Positions 1-7,711 of a stretch of DNA of 13,929 nucleotides are shown here, piece after piece. Every line of letters starts with the position of its first letter. The first letter of the stretch is position 1. The stretch is from Armatimonadota bacterium. Its GTDB lineage: Bacteria > Armatimonadota > SYMT01. The position numbers were made by a program, and so were the translations under genes. Location: the NCBI GenBank assembly GCA_020696885.1, contig JAJFMS010000010.1, positions 1 through 13,929 on the forward strand, given 5' to 3'. The notes beneath the pieces were generated by a model, which had not been told where the DNA came from, made no database searches, and saw only the letters and a list, made by a program, of their open reading frames with translations.

Positions 1-10
1 AGAATGTCCG

Positions 11-1132
11 ATGAGCCCCAGAGCCGTCACGCCTCTCGGTGCCGCAGTCTCGCGGAGAGCCTGGACAAGGCGCGCCACCTGGTGTGTTGTCATCGGGTTG
101 GTGCTATTGGTCGGTGCACTACTGGGTGCCGGAGCGGTTACCTGGGGGCAATTGCCCGCACCGGTGCCGCTGCGCATGCCGGATGCAACGCCCTTCAGCC
201 TGGTCGGGACCACGTATGGCCGGGAACACCAGTACGTAGACGGGCGCCTGTACCAGCGGGCGCTGCACGGCAACATTCCGCAGGAGGTTTGGGCGAAGGT
301 CGGCTGCCCGGTGCTGTTTGCGCGTCCACTGCAGGATGTGTCTGCACTTGGGCTCTGGATCGACACCGATGCGGACCTGGGACTCCGCGAACGGGTGACA
401 GTGGTGGACGAGGCCGGAAACGAGGGCGCGGACCTCGCCACCAACATCAGGATCTGTTCCTTGAGCCCGGAAGAGACGGCTCCACCGCAGTTCGACGGTA
501 TCACCGCTATCGACGGAACTCGCTGCTGGCTGGCTTCGCAACTCCCACGCCGCGCTCGCACGTTTCGCTTCCGGGTCTACCCGGCGCAGAGCGCTGGTCT
601 CACTGGCTTTGCCGAGTTTGCCGTTCCCAACCCGGAGCCGCGTGACTATCCACGCTGGTCCCCGGAGCCACTTCCCAGTGTCCGCCGGGCCGGCTCGCTG
701 GAGGTTTCGCTGCGTCGTCTGGAATGGGGAGTTAGTCCCAGCAAACGGACCATGCGCGCGCTCCCAGGGGAGAAAGGATGGACGCGGGTGGTGCTCCGTA
801 TCAAAGACGCGGTCTATCCCGCAGATTCCTGGGCGCTGCGTCAAGTGACGCTTTCGGATGCCACGGGAAATCAGCGCTCTATGGATTCCTACACTTCGGA
901 TCCGCCCGCTGTGATCATGGATCCGGACGAGGACCTTCCGCCATGTGACAGGTCGCGGCTTTGCCCCGATGTGCTGTGGCCCGGAGAGGCATGGAAGGTA
1001 CGGGCGGAACTCGTCCGAGCCGGGAGCCCCAACGCACGTTGGGAAAGTGCTCACCGGCTCACCAGTGCCCCGGCGCTAACCCGGCAGGTCATCGAGTTTG
1101 TGGCGCGGCCTCGTATCGGTCCCGGGAAATGA
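11..1132 (+). CDS. Membrane-anchored protein of unknown function
   Basis: I do not recognise this 373-residue protein. Seen: a basic N-terminus (several Arg among residues 4-21) followed by a hydrophobic stretch at about residues 24-44, which fits one N-terminal membrane segment with the rest outside the cytoplasm. The remainder has no other hydrophobic span and looks beta-rich, with alternating hydrophobic and polar stretches, many Pro and Trp, and several Cys. A Pro-rich segment near residues 205-225 seems to divide it into two halves, possibly two beta-sandwich domains. The ATG at 11 is taken as the start because it places the basic and hydrophobic leader correctly; the ribosome binding site would fall at or beyond the window edge. 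It is followed by 228 bp before aguB and is probably not co-transcribed with it. Function unknown; the membrane anchor is the only firm inference. Confidence 0.75.
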   Translation: MSPRAVTPLGAAVSRRAWTRRATWCVVIGLVLLVGALLGAGAVTWGQLPAPVPLRMPDATPFSLVGTTYGREHQYVDGRLYQRALHGNIPQEVWAKVGCPVLFARPLQDVSALGLWIDTDADLGLRERVTVVDEAGNEGADLATNIRICSLSPEETAPPQFDGITAIDGTRCWLASQLPRRARTFRFRVYPAQSAGLTGFAEFAVPNPEPRDYPRWSPEPLPSVRRAGSLEVSLRRLEWGVSPSKRTMRALPGEKGWTRVVLRIKDAVYPADSWALRQVTLSDATGNQRSMDSYTSDPPAVIMDPDEDLPPCDRSRLCPDVLWPGEAWKVRAELVRAGSPNARWESAHRLTSAPALTRQVIEFVARPRIGPGK

Positions 1133-1301
1133 ATGGCCGAAGCAGCCTACTCTGGAACCACCCGGCACTCTGCATCTCAATCCCTGGCATTCTCGGCGTG
1201 TTCACCCTGGAAGTACATCGGTTCTTACCTGGTGCCGGAACTCCGGTTGCTCAACGTTCTGCTGGCTGGATCCATGAGAGCCGTGTCCCGAAAGGGGTGC
1301 G

Positions 1302-1331
1302 TTGCGCCCTCCCGCTGAGATGTGTTATCGT
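1302..1331 (+). promoter_or_regulatory. Possible promoter for aguBA
   Basis: TTGCGC (1302-1307) and TATCGT (1326-1331) are separated by 18 bp, with a TG shortly before the second box. They stand 29 bp upstream of the aguB ATG in the 228-bp gap after the first gene. The match to a housekeeping sigma promoter is partial (3/6 and 4/6), so this is a guess from position and spacing. The rest of the gap (1133-1360) shows no clear gene or terminator. Confidence 0.3.
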
Positions 1332-1360
1332 CCGCTTCGCAAGGGCCGGAGACAGGATCG

Positions 1361-2275
1361 ATGACAAACCAGCCGTTCCAGATCGGACTGATCCAGCGCG
1401 CGGTGGGCGAGGACAAAGAAGCCACCGTGGCCGGGCACGAGGCAGCCATCCGCGAGGCGGCGAGCCGCGGCGCCCAGGTGATCTGCCTGCAAGAGCTGTT
1501 CGACGCCCCCTACTTCTGCAAGGTGACCGACGCCGCCCGCTTCGACCTGGCCGAGCCGATCCCCGGACCTACCGTGGAGCGGATGCAGCGGCTGGCCGGT
1601 GAGCTGGGCGTGGTGATCGTGGTGCCGTTGTTCGAGCGGCGGGCGCCCGGCCTGTACCACAACTCCGCGGCGGTGGTGGATGCGGACGGGTCCCTGCTGG
1701 GGATCTACCGCAAGATGCACATCCCCGAAGACCCGCTCTACTACGAGAAGTACTACTTCACCCCCGGCGAGATCTACCAGCACGGCGCCAGTGCCGATCC
1801 CGCTACCGGCTTCCGCACGTTCGATACCCGCTTCGGGCGCATCGGAGTGCTGATCTGCTGGGACCAATGGTATCCCGAGGCGGCCCGTATTACTGCCCTG
1901 ATGGGCGCGCAGGTGCTGTTCTATCCCACCGCCATCGGCTGGCATCCGGCCGAGAAGGAAGAGTGGGGCGCTCCGCAGGTAGAGGCGTGGCGAACTATCC
2001 AGCGCAGCCATGCCATCGCCAACGGTGTCTATGTCGCTGGGGCAAACCGGGTGGGCCATGAGCCGGAACCGGGCACGGACGGCATCGAGTTCTTTGGCCA
2101 CTCCTTCATCTGCGATCCGTTCGGCCGGATCGTCGCGGAAGCCGGGACGGACCCGGAGATCCTGATCGCGGAGTGCGACCCCGCGCGCATCGAATACACC
2201 CGCCGCAACTGGCCGTTCCTGCGCGACCGGCGGATCGATGCCTACGGGCCGATTCTGAAGCGGTACCTCGGATGA
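1361..2275 (+). CDS. aguB: N-carbamoylputrescine amidase
   Basis: A carbon-nitrogen hydrolase (nitrilase superfamily) of 304 residues, the usual length for N-carbamoylputrescine amidase. The enzyme hydrolyses N-carbamoylputrescine to putrescine, CO2 and ammonia in the cytoplasm, the second step of the agmatine route to putrescine. The catalytic Glu-Lys-Cys triad is visible: Glu45 in CLQELF, Lys118 in YRKMHIP and Cys166 in LICWDQWYPE. The segments HIPEDPLYYEKYYFTPG and IGWHPAEKEEWG are typical of this subfamily rather than of general amidases. The ATG at 1361 is chosen over a GTG at 1322 because GGAGA precedes it at a suitable distance and MTNQPFQIGLIQ is a normal family N-terminus. Its stop overlaps the start of aguA (ATGA), so the two are translationally coupled, which strengthens both assignments. 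No arginine decarboxylase, the source of agmatine, is in the window. Confidence 0.95.
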   Translation: MTNQPFQIGLIQRAVGEDKEATVAGHEAAIREAASRGAQVICLQELFDAPYFCKVTDAARFDLAEPIPGPTVERMQRLAGELGVVIVVPLFERRAPGLYHNSAAVVDADGSLLGIYRKMHIPEDPLYYEKYYFTPGEIYQHGASADPATGFRTFDTRFGRIGVLICWDQWYPEAARITALMGAQVLFYPTAIGWHPAEKEEWGAPQVEAWRTIQRSHAIANGVYVAGANRVGHEPEPGTDGIEFFGHSFICDPFGRIVAEAGTDPEILIAECDPARIEYTRRNWPFLRDRRIDAYGPILKRYLG

Positions 2276-3342
2276 GCGGGGAGCCACGGCGCCGGTGGCC
2301 GGCGGAGTGGGAGCCACACGCCGCCACATGGATCGGCTGGCCTCACCACGAACCGGATTGGCCCGGTAAGTTCGAGCCGATCCCCTGGGTGTACGCGGAG
2401 ATCGTCCGCGCCCTGCACCGGTTCGAGCCGGTCCACATCCTCTGCCAGGACGAGCCGGTCCGCGAAGGCGCGCTGGCAGTCCTGCGCGCGCACGACGTGA
2501 ACCTGGACCGCTGCACCCTGCACCTCGTCCCCACGGACCGCGTGTGGCTGCGCGATTCCGGCCCGACCGGCGTTTACGGCCCGCAGGGGTTCGAGTGGGT
2601 CCGCTGGCAGTTCAACGCCTGGGCGAAGTACGACAACCACCTGCAGGACGAGCTGGTCGCGGCAGCAGTAGCCGGACTGACCGGCCTCCCCTCGGTGGAA
2701 GCCGTCCGGCCGGACGGCGGTGGCCCGCTGGTGCTGGAAGGCGGGGGAATCGAGACCGATGGGGCCGGGACGCTGCTCGTTACCGAAGAGTGGCTGCTCT
2801 CGGACGTGCAGGTGCGCAATCCCGGCCTGACCCGGGCGGACCACGAGGCGGCGTTCGCGGAGTACCTGGGCATCACCCGCACCCTCTGGCTGGGCGAAGG
2901 CGCGGTCGGGGATGACACGCACGGACACGTGGACGACATCGCGCGGTTCGTGGATCCGCATACGGTGGTGCTAACCCTCGAGCCGGACCCCGCGGACGAG
3001 AACCACGCGCGGATGCAGGACAACCTCCGCCGGCTGGAGCATGCCGCCCGCACCGTTCCGGGCGGGCTCCGGATCGTGCCGCTGCCGTTTCCCCGGCCGG
3101 TGATCATGGATGGCGAGCGACTGCCGGCCAGCTACGCCAACTTCTACATCGCCAACGGGGTGGTGCTGGTCCCCACCTTCAACGATCGCAATGACCGCGT
3201 GGCGCTGAACACGCTCGCCGAGCTGTTCCCAGATCGGGAGGTGGTCGGCATCCACGCCGTAGACCTGGTGTGGGGCCTCGGCACCCTGCACTGCCTCACC
3301 CAGCAGCAGCCGGTTCCTTTGCCTCGTGGGAACGCGACGTAA
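2272..3342 (+). CDS. aguA: Agmatine deiminase
   Basis: A 356-residue member of the PAD_porph/agmatine deiminase family (guanidino-group modifying superfamily). It converts agmatine to N-carbamoylputrescine plus ammonia, giving the substrate of the preceding aguB product. Family motifs in order: WIGWPHHEPDWPG near the N-terminus, WLRDSGP (92-98), EGGGIETDG (156-164), the catalytic His/Asp block DTHGHVDDIARF (215-226) and the nucleophile motif GTLHCLTQQQP with Cys341. The motifs are complete and the length is normal, so it should be active. The start at 2272 overlaps the aguB stop in an ATGA arrangement; the reading frame is open further upstream, but that part lies inside aguB and is not family-like. 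It converges with the next gene, leaving only 15 bp between stop codons and no visible terminator hairpin. Confidence 0.96.
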   Translation: MSGEPRRRWPAEWEPHAATWIGWPHHEPDWPGKFEPIPWVYAEIVRALHRFEPVHILCQDEPVREGALAVLRAHDVNLDRCTLHLVPTDRVWLRDSGPTGVYGPQGFEWVRWQFNAWAKYDNHLQDELVAAAVAGLTGLPSVEAVRPDGGGPLVLEGGGIETDGAGTLLVTEEWLLSDVQVRNPGLTRADHEAAFAEYLGITRTLWLGEGAVGDDTHGHVDDIARFVDPHTVVLTLEPDPADENHARMQDNLRRLEHAARTVPGGLRIVPLPFPRPVIMDGERLPASYANFYIANGVVLVPTFNDRNDRVALNTLAELFPDREVVGIHAVDLVWGLGTLHCLTQQQPVPLPRGNAT

Positions 3343-3357
3343 CGGTCGCTTTCAGAT

Positions 3358-4611
3358 CTACGGACTGGCAGCGATCCCGGAAGTCCCCGGCCCCAGCGCA
3401 GCCCGGAGCTGATTGCAACGATCCGAAAAACGAAGCTGCCACTCCATGGTGCCGATGCCGCCGGATGGCTTCAGCCCCATCACCTGTCCCGTCTTGAGCG
3501 CCTCGGTGAGCTGGTAGTTCAACGCATACTCGCTATAGACCGCCAACGGGAGCGACCGGGTCAAGCGCTCGGGGTTTCCCGCGGCCGTCCCGGAGGCGCA
3601 CTGCTCACCCAGGCGAGTGGCGAGGGTCGCCAGCGTGATGGCATACTGCCCGCGGTATTCCGCGCTGAGCGTGCTCTCCGCGCCCTGCCACGCCAACTGC
3701 CCGAAGATCGCCCACCAGCCCACGCGGGAGAGGACGATCTGCTTCGCGGCGCTGAGCATCAGGCGCCCCTGGTTCTTCTGGATCGAGAGCGCGACGGCCG
3801 GCCAGAGCCCCTGGCGCACCTGCTCGAATTCCGACCGCGCCGCGAGGTAGCCTTCTTTGAGCGCCGGGTCCGTGCCAGGCGCGTCGAACTGCAGCGTCTC
3901 CCCCAACAGGGTCAACCGGCGAGCCGCCTCGTCGGTGGCCAGCGCGCGGAGCTGGAGCGCTTCCAGCATCGGCTCCGCGCCCTCCGGCTTGTAGCCGGCG
4001 CCGGCCAGCGACTTGAGCAGTGCGGAGAGCTGGGGATACCCCGGCTTCGAAGCCAGGTCCTTCAGCAGGTCGCCGGTAGCGCCACGCGGTACTGCGAAGC
4101 TACTCTGAAACGCCGCCGGCACCGTCACCGCCGGCAACGCGGCTCCCAACCGGCGAAGCTCCGGGTTCTGGGAGGCGAGCCAGCTCCACTGCTTACTCAC
4201 CGAATCCCAGGCCGTGGTGGTAGTGGGAGTCAACCGGGAATAGGTGGCCAACTCCAGGAATGCATCCCGGTAGAGGTCCTTGCGGCGGTCGTGGCTCCAG
4301 AGGGTGAGCGGGCGAGCGCCATAGAGGCGGAAGCGGTTAGCGTCCCGGTGCAGCGAGCGGGGGATCCGCAGCGTCACGGCACGGCGGCGGTCATCCCGGA
4401 TCACCACCGGGAGCGTATCGTCCGCAGCACGCAGCCGTGCAGGGGTCGGCACCGGTGCAGGTACCGCGGGCGCTGCCGGCGGCTCCGGCGTGGGAAGGAC
4501 CGCGGGCGCCACCGGCGCGGGCACCTCCCGAGGCGAAACCGGCTCCTCGGCACCCACGCCGCGCGCCGAAATCCCTACCCCTAGAGCCAGCAGCCAGAAC
4601 CAGCGTTTCAT
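3358..4611 (-). CDS. Secreted Pro/Ala-rich N-terminal protein, unknown function
   Basis: I do not recognise this 417-residue protein. Seen: a signal peptide (MKRWFWLLALGVGISARGVGA, likely cleaved before EEP), then a Pro/Ala/Val-rich low-complexity linker at about residues 25-62, then a basic segment (RDDRRRAVTLRIPRSLHRD, 72-90) and a largely alpha-helical body to the end. Short Thr- and Trp-containing segments near 128-146 and a likely helical bundle in the last 150 residues are the only other landmarks. No second membrane span is evident, so it is probably periplasmic or exported. The ATG at 4611 has a good ribosome binding site (GGGAGG, 7 nt upstream). It is the last gene of a minus-strand group with the beta-propeller gene 90 bp upstream and the flavin oxidase before that, so it may act in the same exported process. 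Function not assigned. Confidence 0.8.
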   Translation of the reverse strand: MKRWFWLLALGVGISARGVGAEEPVSPREVPAPVAPAVLPTPEPPAAPAVPAPVPTPARLRAADDTLPVVIRDDRRRAVTLRIPRSLHRDANRFRLYGARPLTLWSHDRRKDLYRDAFLELATYSRLTPTTTTAWDSVSKQWSWLASQNPELRRLGAALPAVTVPAAFQSSFAVPRGATGDLLKDLASKPGYPQLSALLKSLAGAGYKPEGAEPMLEALQLRALATDEAARRLTLLGETLQFDAPGTDPALKEGYLAARSEFEQVRQGLWPAVALSIQKNQGRLMLSAAKQIVLSRVGWWAIFGQLAWQGAESTLSAEYRGQYAITLATLATRLGEQCASGTAAGNPERLTRSLPLAVYSEYALNYQLTEALKTGQVMGLKPSGGIGTMEWQLRFSDRCNQLRAALGPGTSGIAASP

Positions 4612-4701
4612 TCCAGATCCTCCCGGCGGATTGTACCAGGATCACGCGAGGATGCGTAGCGGCCGCTGCGGTTCGGCGCAGGCCTGGCGGTCCTTACGCA
4701 C

Positions 4702-6018
4702 TCACCCTTTCCGGCGCTTGACCATCACCAGGTAGAGCTGCCGGGTCTTCCGCTCGTCGTCCGCAATGCCGGGGACGAGGAACTCCGTGCCGCTGCGGTT
4801 CCAGCACGGGGAGGGGTCGATACGCAGGTTGCCGCCGATGTAGCCGCCCTGGTCGACGCCCTCCGTGCGCGTCCACGCGTTATCCGCGCGCCGCAGAATG
4901 GTGTAGTAGTTCTTCCCACGGTCGCCGTGACCGTTGACGAACCACTTCCCATCCGGTGAGAGTGCCACGTCGCCGCCGGGCTGAGGAAAGAGGCCGGGAG
5001 GCCCAAGCGTGCCGGAAACCTCCTTCCGCTCCACGTCGAACAGGATCTGCCGCTTGTCCTGCAGGCCGATGAGCTGCCGCCCCGACTCCCATTCCGGGTG
5101 ACCGCCGATGTGCTGCCCCAGGGGCTGGAGGCCGGTGCCGTCGGCGTTCATCACGAACGGCACGTCCAGCCGGCGTTCGCGAATGTCAAAGTCGCCCCGG
5201 ACGAAAAAGAAGATCCGCCGGTCGTTGCGACTCCAGAGGGTGTGGTTGATGAACAGCTCCAGCGTGTCCACGTCCGGCCGCGTGGGGCGCAGCAGGTCCG
5301 CGAGCTGCCGGAACGAAACGAGCAGCCGCTTCTTCCGCGTGCGGACGTCGATCTTGAAGATCCCGTCGTCGTCCGGATGCTTGCGGCCGGTGGTCCAGTC
5401 GTGGGCGCCCGGGTAGCCGGTTACCGGCCTCAGGCGCGCGAGGCGCCCGTAGTTGATGGCCAGAAACGACCCGCCGTGCTGGGCCACGCCGCTGTTAGCG
5501 ACCGGCGTGTCTCCGAAGCGATACTCCGCCACCCGCTGCCCGTGCTTCCCCTTGGACAGATCGAACAGCACGCAGAACAGCTCGTGGGTCTTCGGGTCGC
5601 GGTCGTTGAAGAAGAACTGGGTCTCGGGCGCGTCCGGGTTCCAGTAGAGCATCGTGCCCTGCTGCGGGTTCCAGGCGCGGGTGCGGTCTACTACACGGGC
5701 CGAGTAACCATTGCGCGTGTCCAGCAGCACGATCTCCGCAGCCTCACCCGGCTGCGGCATCCGGTCCTGGAAGTCCGTCTGCAGCGCCACGATCCAACGC
5801 CCGCTCCGGTTCCAGGGGATCGTACGCACGTGCCCGATGTAGCCGAAGAAGTGGTGCTTCGGCCCCGAGGTGATCCGCCGGATCTCGGTGGTCAACTCTG
5901 GTGATGGGAGTGGTTCCGCCGCCACAGCTGCCACGCACGAGAGGAGCAGACAGCCCCGGATGAGCACGCCTCGGAGGCGACCCACGCTCACGGCCTGAAA
6001 GGGGTGTAGTAGTCCCAT
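4702..6018 (-). CDS. Secreted beta-propeller (TolB/WD40-like) protein
   Basis: A 438-residue exported protein. The start at 6018 gives MGLLHPF, an Arg-containing n-region, a hydrophobic core (about residues 18-33, RGVLIRGCLLLSCVAAVAA) and a cleavage-like site before EPLP; GGGAG lies upstream. The longer open frame beyond 6018 runs into the oxidase gene and is rejected. The mature part holds repeated short blocks typical of beta-propeller blades: PWNRSGRW (68-75), LWSRNDRRIFFFVRG (261-275), NADGTGLQPL (291-300), LSPDGKWFVNG (353-363) and CWNRSGTEFLVPG (405-417). HHFFGYIGH (55-63) and the FFFNDRD block near 135-141 recall an uncharacterised bacterial propeller group distantly like oligogalacturonate lyases; this is from memory. 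An enzymatic role cannot be read from the sequence; binding of carbohydrate or peptide is an alternative. It starts 14 bp after the oxidase stop, with its ribosome binding site next to that gene's end, so translation is probably coupled. Confidence 0.8.
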   Translation of the reverse strand: MGLLHPFQAVSVGRLRGVLIRGCLLLSCVAAVAAEPLPSPELTTEIRRITSGPKHHFFGYIGHVRTIPWNRSGRWIVALQTDFQDRMPQPGEAAEIVLLDTRNGYSARVVDRTRAWNPQQGTMLYWNPDAPETQFFFNDRDPKTHELFCVLFDLSKGKHGQRVAEYRFGDTPVANSGVAQHGGSFLAINYGRLARLRPVTGYPGAHDWTTGRKHPDDDGIFKIDVRTRKKRLLVSFRQLADLLRPTRPDVDTLELFINHTLWSRNDRRIFFFVRGDFDIRERRLDVPFVMNADGTGLQPLGQHIGGHPEWESGRQLIGLQDKRQILFDVERKEVSGTLGPPGLFPQPGGDVALSPDGKWFVNGHGDRGKNYYTILRRADNAWTRTEGVDQGGYIGGNLRIDPSPCWNRSGTEFLVPGIADDERKTRQLYLVMVKRRKG

Positions 6019-6032
6019 GCATGCGCTCCCTG

Positions 6033-7556
6033 CTATCGGCTCGCGGCCGCCAGCATCGCCGTGACGGCGGAGACCGCGGACTCCAGGGCGCCCTGCATCC
6101 AGGTGTGGGTGAGGGAAGCGTGCTCCCCGGCGAAGTGGATGCGGCCCTCCGGCTTGATGATGTCCGCGTGGAGCCCGGTGTGCTGGCCCGGAAGAAACCA
6201 CGCAAACGCGCCGCCGCTCCAGCGATGCTCGTCCCAGCTCCAGCTCGCGGTACGGCGGATCAGCGCCTTGTCCGAGAGCTGCGGGTGGACGCGAGCCAGG
6301 TTCTCCAGGACCAGCCGAGCGCGCTCCGCGTGCGGAAGATCCCCCAGGCGGCGGGCGGCCTGGCCCCAGGTGTAGGACGCCAGGAACGGGCTGGCGGCGG
6401 CGGAGACCGCCGGGTCGCGCGCCGCGGCGTTGCTGCTCGGGTAATAGGTGGTGCCGGAGGGCAGATCCGTGAAGGTACCGCCGCCATAGATCCCGTCGTC
6501 CGTCTCCCAGAAGCGGCGCTTCGCGATCGCCAGCACCTTGGTGGAGGAGTCGTAGTGGAGCTGGCGAATGGCGCGCTGTTTCCCGCTGGAGAACGCCGGC
6601 TCGATCCGCAGTCGCGCCAGGACCGGGAACGGCAGGGTGCAGAGCAGGAAGTCACCCTCCACCCGGCGCTCCCGACCGTCTTCGCGGTAGATCGCCGCCG
6701 CCTTGCCGCGGAGCGGATCCTGCTCCAGGCGCACCACCTCGCAGCCCAGCTTCGGCCGCGACCGGAGCTTCTGCGCCAGGGCGGCCGGAAGGCGGTCCGT
6801 CCCGCCGACGATCTCGTCGAACTCCTGGGTCCAGACCTCGTTCCGCTCCTCCCGGAGGAACTCCGTAGCCCCGGTGTGCATCTCCGCTTCCTGGCCGTAG
6901 ATCACTGAGAGCAGCTCGATGGCCTCCTGCGACCAGCCGGCCTGGTCGCAGAGCTGTTGGAGCGAGAAGTTGTCCAGGGCGCGGACCGCAGTCGAGCCGG
7001 GGGTGACCGCCGAGAGCTCGGCGCGCTCCGCCTCGGTCAACGCGGCGAGGCGGCGCAGGACGGCGGCTTCCCAGAGATCATCGGCGGAGAGATCGCGCTC
7101 CCGCGGCGCAAGCTGGAACAGGGCGTTGAGGCGCTTGCCGTCCCGGATCCGCTCTCGGCGACCACGGAGGTAGTAGTAGCCGTTGGGATTGCTGTGGACG
7201 AACGGGCGCAGCGAGACTCCCGCTTCGCGCACGTAATGGCGGGTGAGCTCATGGCGTTTGGGGATGCGCATGGCGCCGGCTTCCCCATAGAGCCCATCCT
7301 CGAAGCGGAGGGTGCGCACTCGGCCACCGATGTGGCGGCGCTCCGCTTCCAGGAGCACCACGTCGTGGCCCCGGCGCTCCAGCTCATAGGCGGCGCAGAG
7401 GCCGGCAAGCCCGGCGCCGACGATGATGACGCGGAGCGGGCGCCCCGGGTTGTCCGCCGCGCGGAGATCGCGGAGCGGCGAGAGGCCCAGGGTCGCGCCG
7501 GTGGCGATGCCGAGGCGGCGGAGGAACTGGCGGCGGTCGAGGGGAGTGCCGTGCAT
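6033..7556 (-). CDS. Tat-exported flavin amine oxidase, L-amino-acid-oxidase-like
   Basis: A 507-residue FAD-dependent amine oxidase (flavin monoamine oxidase / L-amino acid oxidase superfamily). These enzymes oxidise an amine or amino acid with O2 to the imine, then keto or aldehyde product, ammonia and H2O2. Seen: a twin-arginine leader, DRRQFLRR at 7-14 followed by a weakly hydrophobic stretch, so the folded flavoprotein is probably exported by Tat. Next come the FAD dinucleotide motif VGAGLAGLCAAYELERRG (46-63) ending in Glu70, GGRVRT (77-82), and GEAGAMRIP (91-99). The C-terminus has the FAD-contacting FAGEH (475-479) and WMQGA (488-492). The MRIP motif places Arg97 where L-amino acid oxidases bind the substrate carboxylate, favouring an amino acid over a simple amine such as putrescine, although aguBA is nearby. 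The ribosome binding site before 7556 is weak. It is the first gene of a group with the propeller and Pro/Ala-rich genes. Confidence 0.9.
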   Translation of the reverse strand: MHGTPLDRRQFLRRLGIATGATLGLSPLRDLRAADNPGRPLRVIIVGAGLAGLCAAYELERRGHDVVLLEAERRHIGGRVRTLRFEDGLYGEAGAMRIPKRHELTRHYVREAGVSLRPFVHSNPNGYYYLRGRRERIRDGKRLNALFQLAPRERDLSADDLWEAAVLRRLAALTEAERAELSAVTPGSTAVRALDNFSLQQLCDQAGWSQEAIELLSVIYGQEAEMHTGATEFLREERNEVWTQEFDEIVGGTDRLPAALAQKLRSRPKLGCEVVRLEQDPLRGKAAAIYREDGRERRVEGDFLLCTLPFPVLARLRIEPAFSSGKQRAIRQLHYDSSTKVLAIAKRRFWETDDGIYGGGTFTDLPSGTTYYPSSNAAARDPAVSAAASPFLASYTWGQAARRLGDLPHAERARLVLENLARVHPQLSDKALIRRTASWSWDEHRWSGGAFAWFLPGQHTGLHADIIKPEGRIHFAGEHASLTHTWMQGALESAVSAVTAMLAAASR

Positions 7557-7634
7557 AGGTCCGTGCAGCGAGGCGACGCCGGAGCCGGCGCCAGGGACAA
7601 TTCCCCGGCGCTGCCGGCGCGCAACGCTTCACCA

Positions 7635-7668
7635 CTTCGGCAGGGCCTGGGAAGGTCCTGCCTCGAAG
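7635..7668 (-). other. Strong hairpin between the anti-sigma-like gene and the oxidase gene
   Basis: GGCAGGGCCT (7639-7648) pairs with AGGTCCTGCC (7653-7662) over 10 bp with one G-T pair, closed by a four-base loop (7649-7652). The stem extends by CTTC (7635-7638) with GAAG (7665-7668) after a 2-nt bulge. No T-run follows on either strand, so it is not a classical intrinsic terminator. It may be a transcript end for the upstream gene or a structured leader of the oxidase mRNA. Confidence 0.55.
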
Positions 7669-7682
7669 CACCGGTTCTACCA

Positions 7683-7711
7683 CTAATGGTGGAGCCGCCA
7701 ACCACCCTTAG
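7683..7711 (-). other. Hairpin overlapping the stop codon of the anti-sigma-like gene
   Basis: CTAATGGTGG (7683-7692) and CCACCCTTAG (7702-7711) form a 10-bp stem with one internal mismatch around a 9-nt loop. The arm at 7702-7711 includes the TAA stop codon of the 7708-8256 gene. Together with the hairpin at 7635-7668 it gives two structures in series in the 151-bp gap before the oxidase gene. There is no T-tract, so a terminator role is uncertain. Confidence 0.45.

Noticed and set aside
119..1054. Long open frame antisense to the first gene (and similar frames opposite aguB, aguA, the propeller and oxidase genes)
   Set aside because: Such frames are expected in GC-rich DNA opposite real genes; the residue make-up (Arg, Pro, His and Gly rich) is not protein-like and there are no family motifs.
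7683..7711. T-box-like riboswitch before the oxidase gene, because the minus strand has AAGGGTGG
   Set aside because: The rest of the T-box consensus does not match, no specifier stem precedes it outside the coding region, and the downstream gene is not a T-box-type gene.
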